DNA from: Nonomuraea solani | GTDB lineage: Bacteria > Actinomycetota > Actinomycetes > Streptosporangiales > Streptosporangiaceae | NCBI RefSeq assembly: GCF_900108335.1 | Contig: NZ_FNVT01000001.1 | Location: 922,977-986,976, forward strand | Length of the DNA stretch: 64,000 nucleotides | Direction of reading: 5' to 3' | Part shown: one piece after another, positions 51,615-59,787 of the stretch | Layout: each line of letters opens with the position of its first letter | Numbering within the stretch: the stretch's first letter is position 1 | Program-made: the position numbers and the translations under genes | Notes under the pieces: generated by a model | Database searches by the model: none | Told to the model about the DNA's origin: nothing | What the model saw: only the letters and a program-made list of their open reading frames with translations

Positions 51615-51641
51615 ATGATGCATCATGTACCGTCACCGGTA
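51615..51641 (+). promoter_or_regulatory. GntR-type operator candidates upstream of the MHS transporter
   Basis: ATGATGCATCAT (51615-51626) is a perfect 12-bp palindrome of the GntR/FCD kind, followed by TACCG-N4-CGGTA (51628-51641). The transporter start is at 51669, behind GGAGGAG. Confidence 0.6.
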
Positions 51642-51668
51642 ACGCACGACCTACCGGAGGAGCGGTAG

Positions 51669-53000
51669 ATGGTCGATCAGCAGGGACTTGACACGACAGG
51701 TCAGCAGAAGAGACGACAGCTGGTCCGGGCGGTGATCGCCTCCGCCGTGGGGACCTCGATCGAGTGGTACGACTTCTTCCTGTACGGCTTCGCCGCCAGC
51801 ACCATCTTCGCGGAGCTGTTCTTCCCGACAGAAGACCCGACGACCGGCCTCCTACTCGCCCTCGGCACCTACTTCGGCGGTTTCGCCGCCCGCCCGATCG
51901 GCGCGGCGATCTTCGGCCACTACGGCGACCGCATCGGCCGCAAGGCCACCCTGATCATCACCCTGCTCACCATGGGCGTCGCCACCGCCCTGGTCGGCCT
52001 GGTGCCCACCTACGACCAGATCGGCATCTGGGGCGGCATCCTGCTGACCCTGCTGCGCCTGCTCCAGGGCATCAGCGTGGGCGGCGAATGGGGCGGATCC
52101 GTGCTGCTGGCCACCGAATGGGGCAAGTCGCGCGGCGGCAAGCGCGGCTTCCTCGGGAGCTGGCCGCAGTTCGGCGTGCCCGTCGGGCTCGTGCTCGGCT
52201 ATCTGGCCCTGCAGGTGTTCCAGCCGCTCGACCCCTACTGGGGCTGGCGCATCCCGTTCCTGCTCAGCATCGTGATGGCCGGGGTGGGCCTGTACATCAG
52301 GCTCGGCATCCTGGAGACGCCGGTCTTCGAGAAGGTCGTGCGGGAGAACAAAGTAGAGCGCGTTCCCGTCCGCCAGGTCCTGGCCAAGAACTGGCGGGAG
52401 ATCGTGCTGAGCGCGCTGCTGCGCACCGGGCAGCAGGCGCCGTTCTACATCTTCACCGTCTTCATCCTGAGCTACGCCACCAAGACCCTGGGGTTCGAGC
52501 CGAGCCAGGTCTACACGTACGTCATCGTGGCCGGCGTCATCTCGCTGTTCACCGTGCCGTTCTGGGGCTACATGTCCGACCTCGTGGGCCGGCGGCGGCT
52601 CTACATCGTGGGCGCCGCACTCATGGTCGTCTGGTCGTTCATCTACTGGCCGCTGCTCGACACCCGCACGCCCGCGCTGGTCTTCCTGGCCATCGTGCTG
52701 TCCGCGCCCATCCACGACATCCAGTACGGACCGCAGGCCACGTTCATCGCCGAGAGCTTCACCGGGCGGCTGCGCTACAGCGGCGCCTCGCTCGGCTACC
52801 AGCTCGCCTCGGTGACGGCCGGCGGCCCCGCGCCACTGATCGCCGTCTGGCTGCTCGCCACCTACCAGAGCTCGTTCGCCATCGCCGTCTACATGGCCAT
52901 CTGCGGCCTGATCAGCGTCGCGGCCGCGTGGGCGCTCAAGGACCGCTCACACCAGGACTACGCCATCGAATACGACGAGGATCCCGCCAAGAGCGGGTGA
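51669..53000 (+). CDS. MFS transporter, metabolite:H+ symporter (MHS) family
   Basis: 443 aa, 12 membrane segments. VIASAVGTSIEWYDFFLYGF at residues 22-41 and GHYGDRIGRKATLIITLLTM are the signature of the KgtP/ProP/ShiA branch. LLQGISVGGEWGGSVLLATE and VEKV-type ETPVFEKVVRENKVERVPV loop between helices 6 and 7 support this. Such symporters import organic acids such as 2-oxoglutarate, shikimate or citrate. Probably linked in regulation to the GntR gene at 53679, whose relic copy follows the MHS gene. The last codons overlap this relic. Confidence 0.93.
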   Translation: MVDQQGLDTTGQQKRRQLVRAVIASAVGTSIEWYDFFLYGFAASTIFAELFFPTEDPTTGLLLALGTYFGGFAARPIGAAIFGHYGDRIGRKATLIITLLTMGVATALVGLVPTYDQIGIWGGILLTLLRLLQGISVGGEWGGSVLLATEWGKSRGGKRGFLGSWPQFGVPVGLVLGYLALQVFQPLDPYWGWRIPFLLSIVMAGVGLYIRLGILETPVFEKVVRENKVERVPVRQVLAKNWREIVLSALLRTGQQAPFYIFTVFILSYATKTLGFEPSQVYTYVIVAGVISLFTVPFWGYMSDLVGRRRLYIVGAALMVVWSFIYWPLLDTRTPALVFLAIVLSAPIHDIQYGPQATFIAESFTGRLRYSGASLGYQLASVTAGGPAPLIAVWLLATYQSSFAIAVYMAICGLISVAAAWALKDRSHQDYAIEYDEDPAKSG

Positions 53001-53073
53001 ACTGCTCGATCGCGACCACCGCGACCTCGGCACGGCGCTCCGTCAAGGCCGCCCCGAGCTCGCGGTGGTCGCG
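52988..53073 (-). pseudogene. Relic of the C-terminus of an FCD/GntR regulator
   Basis: On the minus strand 53073-52988 reads RDHRELGAALTERRAEVAV, then VAIEQFTRS. The intact regulator at 53679-54353 ends RDHRELLAAFRERRAEAAV, an 11-residue stretch, AIEQLTRT-stop. The match shows conserved reading frame, an internal 33-base deletion and loss of the TAG stop (TGG). Nucleotides also match (GCGGGTGA, TGCTCGATCGCG, TCGCGGTGGTCGCG). It is a decayed paralogue or remnant of a duplication. It slightly overlaps the MHS gene end. Confidence 0.8.
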
Positions 53074-53078
53074 TGAAC

Positions 53079-53414
53079 CTAGGCCTTCTCGAGGCGCCGG
53101 ACACAGTCCAGCAGAGCCGCGTCCACCTGGCTGCGATGGTATCCACGGAAGGCGACCTTGAGCTTGGCCATCCTGATGGCATCCGGGGTGATGCGCTCCA
53201 GCTCATTCGCGGTCCCGGTCAACGTCTTCTCGACCCGCTGCAGCAGGTCGTGGACCAGATGCCGGTCGTAGCCCCGCATGACCACGTCGAAGGCGTACCG
53301 GCTCGCCGGTTCGTTCACGTCATCCACGAGGTGACGATCGCGCATCCACCGGGGATCCGGCAACCCCGGCTCGTGCTTGGATGTTGCTTCGTCCGCACAT
53401 CGCATGACTCGCAC
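53079..53414 (-). CDS. Small DivIVA-domain-like protein
   Basis: 111 aa from GTG at 53414; ATG at 53405 or an internal Met are alternatives, as no clear ribosome-binding site is visible. Two segments share the motif F-x-x-RGY-x-R-x-x-V: FDVVMRGYDRHLVHDLL and FRGYHRSQVDAALLDCVRRL, as in DivIVA/Wag31-type coiled-coil starts. Length is too short for a full polar-growth protein. May interact with membranes or other DivIVA proteins. Divergent from the EF-hand gene 14 bases away. Confidence 0.65.
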   Translation of the reverse strand: MRVMRCADEATSKHEPGLPDPRWMRDRHLVDDVNEPASRYAFDVVMRGYDRHLVHDLLQRVEKTLTGTANELERITPDAIRMAKLKVAFRGYHRSQVDAALLDCVRRLEKA

Positions 53415-53428
53415 GATGAGAGGTCACC

Positions 53429-53647
53429 ATGCCGAACCTTGACGACCCGACCGCCACGTTCCAGGAGTTCGACCGCGACGGGGACGGATACATCACCCGC
53501 GAGGAGTTCGCGCTGGCCATGAACGCGCGCGGCGAGGAGGTCATCGCCGCCGAGCTCGACTCGATCTTCAAGGTCTCGGACGAGCACGACGGGGATGTGG
53601 ACGGGCGCATCTCGCTGGCGGAGTTCTTGGTGGCCTGGAACAGGTGA
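53429..53647 (+). CDS. EF-hand calcium-binding protein
   Basis: 72 aa from ATG at 53429 with AGAGG upstream. Two canonical 12-residue loops: DRDGDGYITREE at 15-26 and DGDVDGRISLAE at about 54-65, each with Asp at positions 1, 3, 5, Gly at 6 and Glu at 12. Helices flank each loop. Resembles calerythrin-like small actinomycete calcium buffers or sensors. No signal peptide, so cytoplasmic. Confidence 0.9.
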   Translation: MPNLDDPTATFQEFDRDGDGYITREEFALAMNARGEEVIAAELDSIFKVSDEHDGDVDGRISLAEFLVAWNR

Positions 53648-53678
53648 CGCGCCTGCCCACCGTGACCGCGTGAAGCGG

Positions 53679-54353
53679 CTAAGTGCGGGTGAGTTGCTCG
53701 ATCGCGGTCATGGTCGAGTTGAGGTGCCGGATCGCGATCTCCACCGCGGCCTCCGCGCGGCGCTCCCTGAAGGCTGCCAGGAGTTCGCGGTGGTCGCGGT
53801 CGGCCTCCTCCCTGCGTGCGCGCTCCTGTCCGCGCAGGGAGAGCCCCACGTAGACGGCGGCGCCGTCGCGCAGGCCGGTGAGGATCGCGCACAGCCGGGG
53901 TGAGCGCGCCGCGTCGCTGAACACGGCATGGAACTGCCGGTTGAGCTCCACCCACTGGCCCGGGTCGCGCTCCGCCGCCATCAGCTCCCGCAGCCGGGCG
54001 GCCCGGTCGAGTTCCTCGTCCGTGATACGTTCCACGGCCTTGCGGATCGAGACCGGCTCCAGCATGCGGCGCAGCTCGTAGATCTCCCTGACCTCGGACA
54101 GGTCGAGCTCCCGGATGATCGCGCCCTTGTGGGCGTCGATCCGGACCAGGCCCGCGCCCGCCAGGTCGCGCAGCGCCTCGCGCACGGGGGTGATGCTCAC
54201 CTTGAGCTGGGCGGCGATGTCGGCCTGCACCAGGCGGTAGCCGAGCGGCAGGTCGCCGCCGAGTATCGCCCGCCGGAGGGTTTCGTAGACGAAGGCGTGC
54301 GCGGTGCGGGCCGGCGGGCCGGGCTTGAGCACGACGGTCGTCACGCAAGCCAC
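53679..54353 (-). CDS. GntR/FCD transcriptional regulator
   Basis: 224 aa from GTG at 54353 (a second GTG lies three codons on). Winged helix at 15-80: FVYETLRRAILGGDLPLG, VSITPVREALRDLAGAGLV, DAHKGAIIREL. FCD domain: EIYELRRMLEPVSIRKAVE, WVELNRQFHAVFSDAA and DHRELLAAFRERRAEAAVE. Last gene of the leftward operon of importer and FAH hydrolase, 21 bases after the FAH stop. It likely controls that operon and perhaps the MHS gene. A truncated copy of its C-terminus remains at 52988-53073. Confidence 0.9.
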   Translation of the reverse strand: MACVTTVVLKPGPPARTAHAFVYETLRRAILGGDLPLGYRLVQADIAAQLKVSITPVREALRDLAGAGLVRIDAHKGAIIRELDLSEVREIYELRRMLEPVSIRKAVERITDEELDRAARLRELMAAERDPGQWVELNRQFHAVFSDAARSPRLCAILTGLRDGAAVYVGLSLRGQERARREEADRDHRELLAAFRERRAEAAVEIAIRHLNSTMTAIEQLTRT

Positions 54354-54374
54354 TATATGAGGCGCGATCGCCGG

Positions 54375-55142
54375 TCAGGCGGTCTCCGACACGACCGGGT
54401 TGCTCAGCTCGCCCAGCCCCTCGACCGCGATCGTCATCGTGTCGCCCGGCTGCACCGGGCGCACGCCCGGCGGGGTGCCGGTCATGATGATGTCGCCGGG
54501 TTCGAGGGTGGAGAACGCCGTCACGTACGCGATCAGGGTGGGGATGTCGAAGATGAAGTCCCTCGTACGGCCGTCCTGGCGCACCTCGCCGCCCACCGTG
54601 CAGGTCACGCGGACGTCGGCCGGGTCGAACTCGGTGTCCACCCACGGCCCCAGCGGGCAGAAGGTGTCGAAGCCCTTGCCGCGCGTCCACTGCGGGTCGC
54701 TCTTCTGGATGTCGCGGGCCGTGACGTCGTTGCCGATCGTGTAGCCGAACACCAGGGACATCGCGTCCTCGGCGGCCACCCGCCGGCCCCTCGTGCCGAT
54801 GACCACGACCAGCTCGGCCTCCGGGTCGAGCCGGCCCGACAGCGACGGATAGACGACCTCGTCGCCGGGGCCGGCGATCGAGGACGGCGGCTTCAGGAAG
54901 AGCAGCGGCTCCTTGGGCACCGGGTTGCCGAACTCGGCGGCGTGGTCGGCGTAGTTCCGGCCCACGCACACGATCTTGCTCGGGGTGACGGGGGCGCGCA
55001 GCCGTACCCGGCTGACGTCGCCCACCGGCGTGCCGGGCCGCAGCCCCTCGTAGGGGTCGCCTTCGGCGGCGCGTACGGTGCCGTCCTGGTCGAGCACCCC
55101 CCACCGCACCGTGCCGTCGGCGTCGTACCTGATGATGCGCAT
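54375..55142 (-). CDS. Fumarylacetoacetate hydrolase (FAH) family protein
   Basis: 255 aa from ATG at 55142. [39 protein letters not shown] and [15 protein letters not shown] contain the metal-binding Glu pair; [20 protein letters not shown] the Asp, and [12 protein letters not shown] the C-terminal loop. This is the catechol-degradation/acylpyruvase branch (2-hydroxyhepta-2,4-diene-1,7-dioate isomerase, acylpyruvate hydrolase, oxaloacetate decarboxylase). Probably cleaves or decarboxylates a keto acid derived from the compound imported by the neighbouring ABC system. Eight bases after the binding-protein gene. Confidence 0.9.
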   Translation of the reverse strand: MRIIRYDADGTVRWGVLDQDGTVRAAEGDPYEGLRPGTPVGDVSRVRLRAPVTPSKIVCVGRNYADHAAEFGNPVPKEPLLFLKPPSSIAGPGDEVVYPSLSGRLDPEAELVVVIGTRGRRVAAEDAMSLVFGYTIGNDVTARDIQKSDPQWTRGKGFDTFCPLGPWVDTEFDPADVRVTCTVGGEVRQDGRTRDFIFDIPTLIAYVTAFSTLEPGDIIMTGTPPGVRPVQPGDTMTIAVEGLGELSNPVVSETA

Positions 55143-55150
55143 CTCGCTCC

Positions 55151-56152
55151 TCAGCAACCGTTGTACTCGTTCGTCCAGAGCCGGCCCTCGGCTCCGTCCG
55201 CCTTCTCCTCGAGGATTTTCAGCCTGAGCATGACATCCAGCGTGCGCTGGACCACCGCCGGGTCGAAACAGCCCTTCTCGGACAGCGCGGAGGACATCGC
55301 CTGCACCGTGCGCAGCACCGTCGCCTTGTCGGTGCTGCCCAGATCGTCCATGATCTGCTCGGCCACGGCGTCCGGCTGCCGCTTGACCTTCGCCGTCGCC
55401 TGCGCGAGCACGCGGCTGAAGGCGGCGGCGGTCGTGGCGTTCTCCTCCGCCCACCGCCGGGACGTGGCCCAGGCGGTGTAGTCGAACCGGTCCAGCTCCG
55501 GCACCTCGCCCTTGGGGCCGTCGATGAGGACGACGCCGAAGCCCTTCTCCGCGGCCACGTACGGCGTCGGCGGCGACAGGTGGTAGGCGTCGATCTGCCC
55601 CTTCTCCAGGGCGGCCAGCAGCGCGGACCCGCCGCCCAGCGGCACGATCTCGACGTCGCGCTCCGGGTCGAGGCCGACCGAGCCCAGGTAGTAGCGCATG
55701 TAGGTGTCGGTGGGGGAGCCCGGCGAGGTGATGCCGATCTTGAGGCCCTTGAGCGCGCCCAGCCGGTCCTTCAGCGGGGAGGCCGCGGTGACGTTCTTGC
55801 GCTCGGCGACCTCCTTGCGCATGACGAGGGTGAGGGTGACCCGGTTGAGGATGTCGTGGGCCATGACGACCGAGTCGTCGCCCGCCTTGCTCAGCTCGGC
55901 CAGGTCCTCGAAGCCGACGTCGGCGTACTGGGCCTGGCCGGAGGCGAGCGCGGCCATGCTGTCGTTGCCGCTCTCCACCTCCACGATCTCGACCGTCAGC
56001 CCTTCCTTGGCGAACAGGCCGTCGTCCTGGGCGACGTACAGGGCGGACAGGAACACGTTGGGCGCCGACGCGATCGTGATCTTGTTGTCCTGCCCGGCGC
56101 AGCCCGCCAGCAGGAGCACCAGCACCAATGCCGTCGACCCGGACCTCCTCAT
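55151..56152 (-). CDS. ABC substrate-binding lipoprotein, NMT1/SsuA-like
   Basis: 333 aa. Lipoprotein signal [17 protein letters not shown] with Cys near residue 18. [40 protein letters not shown], then [20 protein letters not shown] and [19 protein letters not shown] follow the pattern of binding proteins for aliphatic sulfonates, nitrate, or pyrimidine/thiamine precursors. The C-terminus TNEYNGC has a lone Cys. It serves the two permeases upstream in the operon. Ligand unknown; an organic acid degraded by the FAH enzyme is plausible. Confidence 0.9.
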   Translation of the reverse strand: MRRSGSTALVLVLLLAGCAGQDNKITIASAPNVFLSALYVAQDDGLFAKEGLTVEIVEVESGNDSMAALASGQAQYADVGFEDLAELSKAGDDSVVMAHDILNRVTLTLVMRKEVAERKNVTAASPLKDRLGALKGLKIGITSPGSPTDTYMRYYLGSVGLDPERDVEIVPLGGGSALLAALEKGQIDAYHLSPPTPYVAAEKGFGVVLIDGPKGEVPELDRFDYTAWATSRRWAEENATTAAAFSRVLAQATAKVKRQPDAVAEQIMDDLGSTDKATVLRTVQAMSSALSEKGCFDPAVVQRTLDVMLRLKILEEKADGAEGRLWTNEYNGC

Positions 56153-56164
56153 AGAGACCCTCCT

Positions 56165-57106
56165 TCACAGGGCGTCGTCGCCGCGCAGCCGGACCTCGGG
56201 CCGCCAGCGCAGCACACGGGACAGTGGTCGCAGGGACAAGGACAGGAGCAGGACGATCGCGGCCAGCACGATCGTCCCCGCGATGACTCCCGCGGTCTGG
56301 TAGCGCCCGGCCGCCGCCCTGGTCAGGTAGCCGATGCCGCGGTTGGAGGCGATGAACTCGCCCACGACCGCGCCGATCATCGCCGCCGGCAGCGTGACCC
56401 GCAGGGCCGCCAGCACGTACGGCAGCGCGCCGGGCAGCAGCACCCACCGCATCGTCGCCCACCGGCCGCCGCCCATGACCCGGGTGACGTCGAGCAGCCC
56501 CCTCGGCACCTGCCGGATGCCCTCGACGGTGTTGATGAAGACCACGAAGAACACGAAGTACGCGGCCAGCACGATCTTCGGCGCCAGGCCGATGCCGAAC
56601 CAGAGGATGAACACCGGCCCCAGCGCCACGGCCGGGATCGAGTACGCGATGAGGAAGTACGGCTCCACGACCCGGTAGGCCACCCGGCGCAGGGCCAGCG
56701 GCCAGGCCAGCAGGACACCCAGCGCCGCCCCGGCGAGGAACCCCAGGCCGGCCGAGGTGAGCGTGAACCTGGCGTGGAACCAGAAGTCGGCCGACCCGAA
56801 CCACTCGATCAGCCGGTCGGCCACGGCGGCCGGGCTGCTGATGAAGAACGGCCTGATGAGGGTGCCGGAGACGAGCTCCCAGGCGACCAGCCCACCCGCC
56901 GCCACCCCGGCCCGGCCCGCCCACACGAACGCCCGCCGCGTCCGCCGCCGCCGCACACTCCGCCGCCGCGTCCGGTCCAGAAGGCCGGCCGAGCTCGCCG
57001 GCGCGGCCTCCTCCCGCTTCCCGGCCGAGCTCGCCGGCGCGGCCTCCTCCCGCTTCCCGGCCGAGCTCGCCGGCGTGGCCTCCTCCCGCCTCCCGGCCGC
57101 GCTCAT
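56165..57106 (-). CDS. ABC transporter permease (SsuC/TauC-like) with repetitive N-terminus
   Basis: 313 aa from ATG at 57106, overlapping the partner permease stop as ATGA. The first 45 residues are three 12-residue repeats ([35 protein letters not shown]) encoded by 36-base repeats at 56985-57092; they are charged and likely disordered in the cytoplasm. The body shows [20 protein letters not shown] and [20 protein letters not shown], typical SsuC-family helices, with the coupling loop [17 protein letters not shown]. Forms a heterodimeric channel. Confidence 0.9.
   Translation of the reverse strand: MSAAGRREEATPASSAGKREEAAPASSAGKREEAAPASSAGLLDRTRRRSVRRRRTRRAFVWAGRAGVAAGGLVAWELVSGTLIRPFFISSPAAVADRLIEWFGSADFWFHARFTLTSAGLGFLAGAALGVLLAWPLALRRVAYRVVEPYFLIAYSIPAVALGPVFILWFGIGLAPKIVLAAYFVFFVVFINTVEGIRQVPRGLLDVTRVMGGGRWATMRWVLLPGALPYVLAALRVTLPAAMIGAVVGEFIASNRGIGYLTRAAAGRYQTAGVIAGTIVLAAIVLLLSLSLRPLSRVLRWRPEVRLRGDDAL
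56985..57092 (-). repeat. Three 36-bp tandem repeats in a permease N-terminus
   Basis: Units at 56985-57020 and 57021-57056 are identical; 57057-57092 differs at two positions, and a fragment follows to about 57105. Each encodes 12 residues with Glu-Glu and Pro-Ala-Ser-Ser. Identity of two copies implies recent expansion or homogenisation. Confidence 0.9.
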
Positions 57107-57948
57107 CCGTGCGGCCTCTCCGCGCACCACGGCAGGGCCCGCGCCTCGATGGCCCGGATCGCCGCGTTGACCAGCATGACCAGGGCCGCCACGACCACGA
57201 TCCCGGCGAAGACGGTCGCCGTCTCGAACTGGCGCGACGAACGGACGATGAGAAAACCCAGCCCCTGGGTCGCCGCGATGAACTCACCCAGGATCGCGCC
57301 CACCATGGCCCGCGAGAAGGTCAGCCGGATGCTCGCCACCACGGCGGGCGCGGCCCCGGGCAGCACGATCGTCCGCACCAGCCGCCCGCCGCGCGCCCCC
57401 ATCACCCGCGCCACCTCGACCAGCCCCGGCTCGATCCCGCGTACCCCCGCCATGGTGTTGGCCAGCACGATCAGGAACACCATCAGCGCGGCCAGCAGGA
57501 CCTTCGGCAGCAGGCCGAGCCCGAACCACATGATGAACATCGGCGCCAGCGCGATCTTCGGGATGGAGTAGAACGCCGCCAGGAACGGCCCCGCGATCTC
57601 GTCCAGCACGGGCACGGCCACCAGGACCAGCGCCGCCGCCAGGCCCACCGCGATGCCGATGAGGTAACCGGCGCCCGCCTCGCCCAGCGTGACCCCGATG
57701 TGCCCCCACAGCCGCCCGTCGACCGCCAGCTCCGCCAGGCGAGCCGCGACCTCGGACGGGCTGCTGACGTACCGGGGCTCGACGACGAGCGGCAGGCCGA
57801 ACTCCCACACCAGCAGGAGCGCCGCTCCGAGCACGGCGATCCCGCAGCGAACGAGCAGCCGCTCACGGGAGGCGGCGGCGCGGGCGCGGGCGGTGGCCTG
57901 CGCGAGCACGTCCGCCGAGTGCCCGCCGCGTACGGAGGAGAGCGTCAT
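57103..57948 (-). CDS. ABC transporter permease (SsuC/TauC-like)
   Basis: 281 aa from ATG at 57948, overlapping the ATPase stop as ATGA. Six helices; [20 protein letters not shown] and [20 protein letters not shown] are the family core, with coupling loop [37 protein letters not shown] is the conserved late helix block. It pairs with the 56165-57106 permease. Both resemble nitrate/sulfonate/taurine-class importers. Confidence 0.92.
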   Translation of the reverse strand: MTLSSVRGGHSADVLAQATARARAAASRERLLVRCGIAVLGAALLLVWEFGLPLVVEPRYVSSPSEVAARLAELAVDGRLWGHIGVTLGEAGAGYLIGIAVGLAAALVLVAVPVLDEIAGPFLAAFYSIPKIALAPMFIMWFGLGLLPKVLLAALMVFLIVLANTMAGVRGIEPGLVEVARVMGARGGRLVRTIVLPGAAPAVVASIRLTFSRAMVGAILGEFIAATQGLGFLIVRSSRQFETATVFAGIVVVAALVMLVNAAIRAIEARALPWCAERPHG

Positions 57949-58748
57949 GTCGCCGCGATCTCCATGCGGATGTCGTCCCACAGCGCGTCGTACAGCTCCC
58001 TGAACCGCGGGAGGTCGTGAATGTGGAACACGTCGCGCGGCCGGCGGAGCCCGACCTCGTACTCCCGCTTGATGCGGCCGGGCCGGCAGGTGAAGGTGAT
58101 GATCCGGTCGCTGAGGGCGATGGCCTCGACCAGGTCGTGCGTGACGAACAGCACCGTGGGCCGCCGTAACTCCCACAGCTTGAGCAGCTCGTCCTGCAGG
58201 ATGACACGGGTCTGCGCGTCGAGCGGGCCGAACGGCTCGTCCATGAGGACGACGTCGCTGTCGTACGCGAGCGTGCGCACGATGCCGGCCCGCTTGCGCA
58301 TGCCGCCGGACAGCTCGTGTGGATAGTGGTTCTCGAACCCGGCGAGCCCGACCAGCTCGATGAACTCCCGCGCCCTGCGCCGCCGTTCGTCCTTGGGCAC
58401 GCGGCGCAGTTCGAGGCCGTATTCCACGTTGCGCAGCATCGAACGCCACGGCAGCAGGTTGTCGTCCTGGGTGATGTAGCCGACCTCGGTGTTCACCCCG
58501 GTCACGGGCCTGCCGTGGTGGACGACCCGCCCGGCGGAGGGCCGGGTGAGCCCGGCGAGCAGGTTCAGCACCGTGGACTTGCCGCAGCCGGACGGGCCGA
58601 CCAGGCTGATGAACTCGCCGGGGCGGGCGGCGAAGCTCACGTCGTCGAGGGCGAGCAGGGGTCGCGCGGAGCGGCCCCGAGGGACGAACGCCTTGTAGAC
58701 CGCCTCCAGGCGGATGGCCTCTTCGAGTGGGTGGGCGCGATCAACCAT
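57945..58748 (-). CDS. ABC transporter ATPase (SsuB/TauB-like)
   Basis: 267 aa. Walker A GPSGCGKST near residue 50, Q-loop ITQDDNLLPW, signature LSGGMRKRAGIVRTL, Walker B VVLMDEPFGPLDAQT and switch His FVTHDLVEA are intact. First gene of the leftward operon ATPase, permease, permease, binding protein, FAH hydrolase, GntR regulator. A 13-base palindrome GTAGACCGTCTAC lies 31 bases upstream. Confidence 0.93.
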   Translation of the reverse strand: MVDRAHPLEEAIRLEAVYKAFVPRGRSARPLLALDDVSFAARPGEFISLVGPSGCGKSTVLNLLAGLTRPSAGRVVHHGRPVTGVNTEVGYITQDDNLLPWRSMLRNVEYGLELRRVPKDERRRRAREFIELVGLAGFENHYPHELSGGMRKRAGIVRTLAYDSDVVLMDEPFGPLDAQTRVILQDELLKLWELRRPTVLFVTHDLVEAIALSDRIITFTCRPGRIKREYEVGLRRPRDVFHIHDLPRFRELYDALWDDIRMEIAAT

Positions 58749-58779
58749 TCGATCAGCTCCATACTGGATACTGCAGATG

Positions 58780-58792
58780 GTAGACCGTCTAC
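58780..58792. promoter_or_regulatory. GntR/FCD-type operator upstream of the SsuB-like gene
   Basis: GTAGACCGTCTAC is a perfect 6-1-6 palindrome, 31 bases before the start at 58748. It is a typical size for FCD regulators and probably the site of the operon's own GntR protein (53679-54353). It differs from the palindrome before the MHS gene at 51615. Confidence 0.65.
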
Positions 58793-58800
58793 GAATCAGA

Positions 58801-59688
58801 TCAAGGGGCCTGCCGGCCGAACAGCTCGCGCAGCGCCTTGACGACCTCCGCCGGCGACTCCTCGGCCATGAAGTGGCCGCAGGACACGGTGTGGTGCGTC
58901 AGGTCGGGGGCCCAGGCCCGCCAGCGGGCGGCGGCGTCGAAGCCGAGCGCGGCGCCCCAGTCCTGCTGCAGGACCGTCACCGGCATGCGCAGCCGGTTGC
59001 CCGCCTGCCGGTCGGCCTCGTCGTGCTCGACGTCGATCGTGGCCGTGGCGCGGTAGTCGGCGACGATCGACGGGACGGCCTCGCGGCACGCCTTCAGGTA
59101 CGCGGCGCGTACGTCGGCGGGGATGGCGTTCGGGTCGTTGCTCCACAGGTCGAGGAAGTGGCCGAAGAACGCGTCCGCCGAGTTGCCGATCATCGTCTCG
59201 GGCAGGCCGGGCGGCTGGGCCATCAGGTACAGGTGGAACCCGACGGCCGCGGAGGCGCCGCGCATGACGTCCCACATGTCGAGGGTCGGCAGGACGTCCA
59301 GCGCGGCCAGGTGGGTGACGGTGCCGGGGTGGTCGAGGCCGGCCCGGATGGCCACCAGGGCGCCCCGGTCGTGACCGGCCAGGGCGAAACGGTCGTGCCC
59401 GAGGGCGCGGGCCAGTTCGACGACGTCCTTGGCCATGGTGCGCTTGGAGTAGGTCCGGCCGTCGGTGTCGGCGGGCTTGTCGCTGTCGCCGTAGCCGCGC
59501 AGGTCGGGGCAGATCACCGTGTGGTCGGCGGCCAGGTCGGCGGCCACGTGGCGCCACATGAGGTGGGTCTGGGGGAAGCCGTGCAGCAGCACGACCGGGC
59601 TCCCTGAGCCGCCCACCGCGACATTGATCGCCACGCCGCCGTCGACGGTGACGCGCCGCTGGGCGAAGCCGGGGATGGTGGTGGTCAT
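58801..59688 (-). CDS. Alpha/beta hydrolase, haloacetate-dehalogenase-like
   Basis: 295 aa. VVLLHGFPQTHLMWRHVA gives the oxyanion region; ALAGHDRGALVAIRAGLDHP replaces the usual Ser nucleophile by Asp within GHDRG, the dehalogenase/epoxide-hydrolase type, and includes the substrate-carboxylate Arg. LYLMAQPPGLPETMIG matches the fluoroacetate-dehalogenase cap segment. SCGHFMAEESP carries the catalytic His. Halide-pocket Trp/Tyr cannot be confirmed by eye, so an epoxide hydrolase remains possible. Divergent from the SARP gene. Confidence 0.85.
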   Translation of the reverse strand: MTTTIPGFAQRRVTVDGGVAINVAVGGSGSPVVLLHGFPQTHLMWRHVAADLAADHTVICPDLRGYGDSDKPADTDGRTYSKRTMAKDVVELARALGHDRFALAGHDRGALVAIRAGLDHPGTVTHLAALDVLPTLDMWDVMRGASAAVGFHLYLMAQPPGLPETMIGNSADAFFGHFLDLWSNDPNAIPADVRAAYLKACREAVPSIVADYRATATIDVEHDEADRQAGNRLRMPVTVLQQDWGAALGFDAAARWRAWAPDLTHHTVSCGHFMAEESPAEVVKALRELFGRQAP

Positions 59689-59787
59689 TTCGGTTTCTCC
59701 TGTGCTGTGTGGGTGGTGTGCCGTTCAATGTGCCGTCTCCCAATCAGCGCCTGGTCAGCGGTGGGTCAGCCGATAGGTTGGGTGGCG

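Noticed and set aside
56985..57092. CRISPR array
   Set aside because: The 36-bp units are contiguous without spacers and encode an in-frame repeat peptide.
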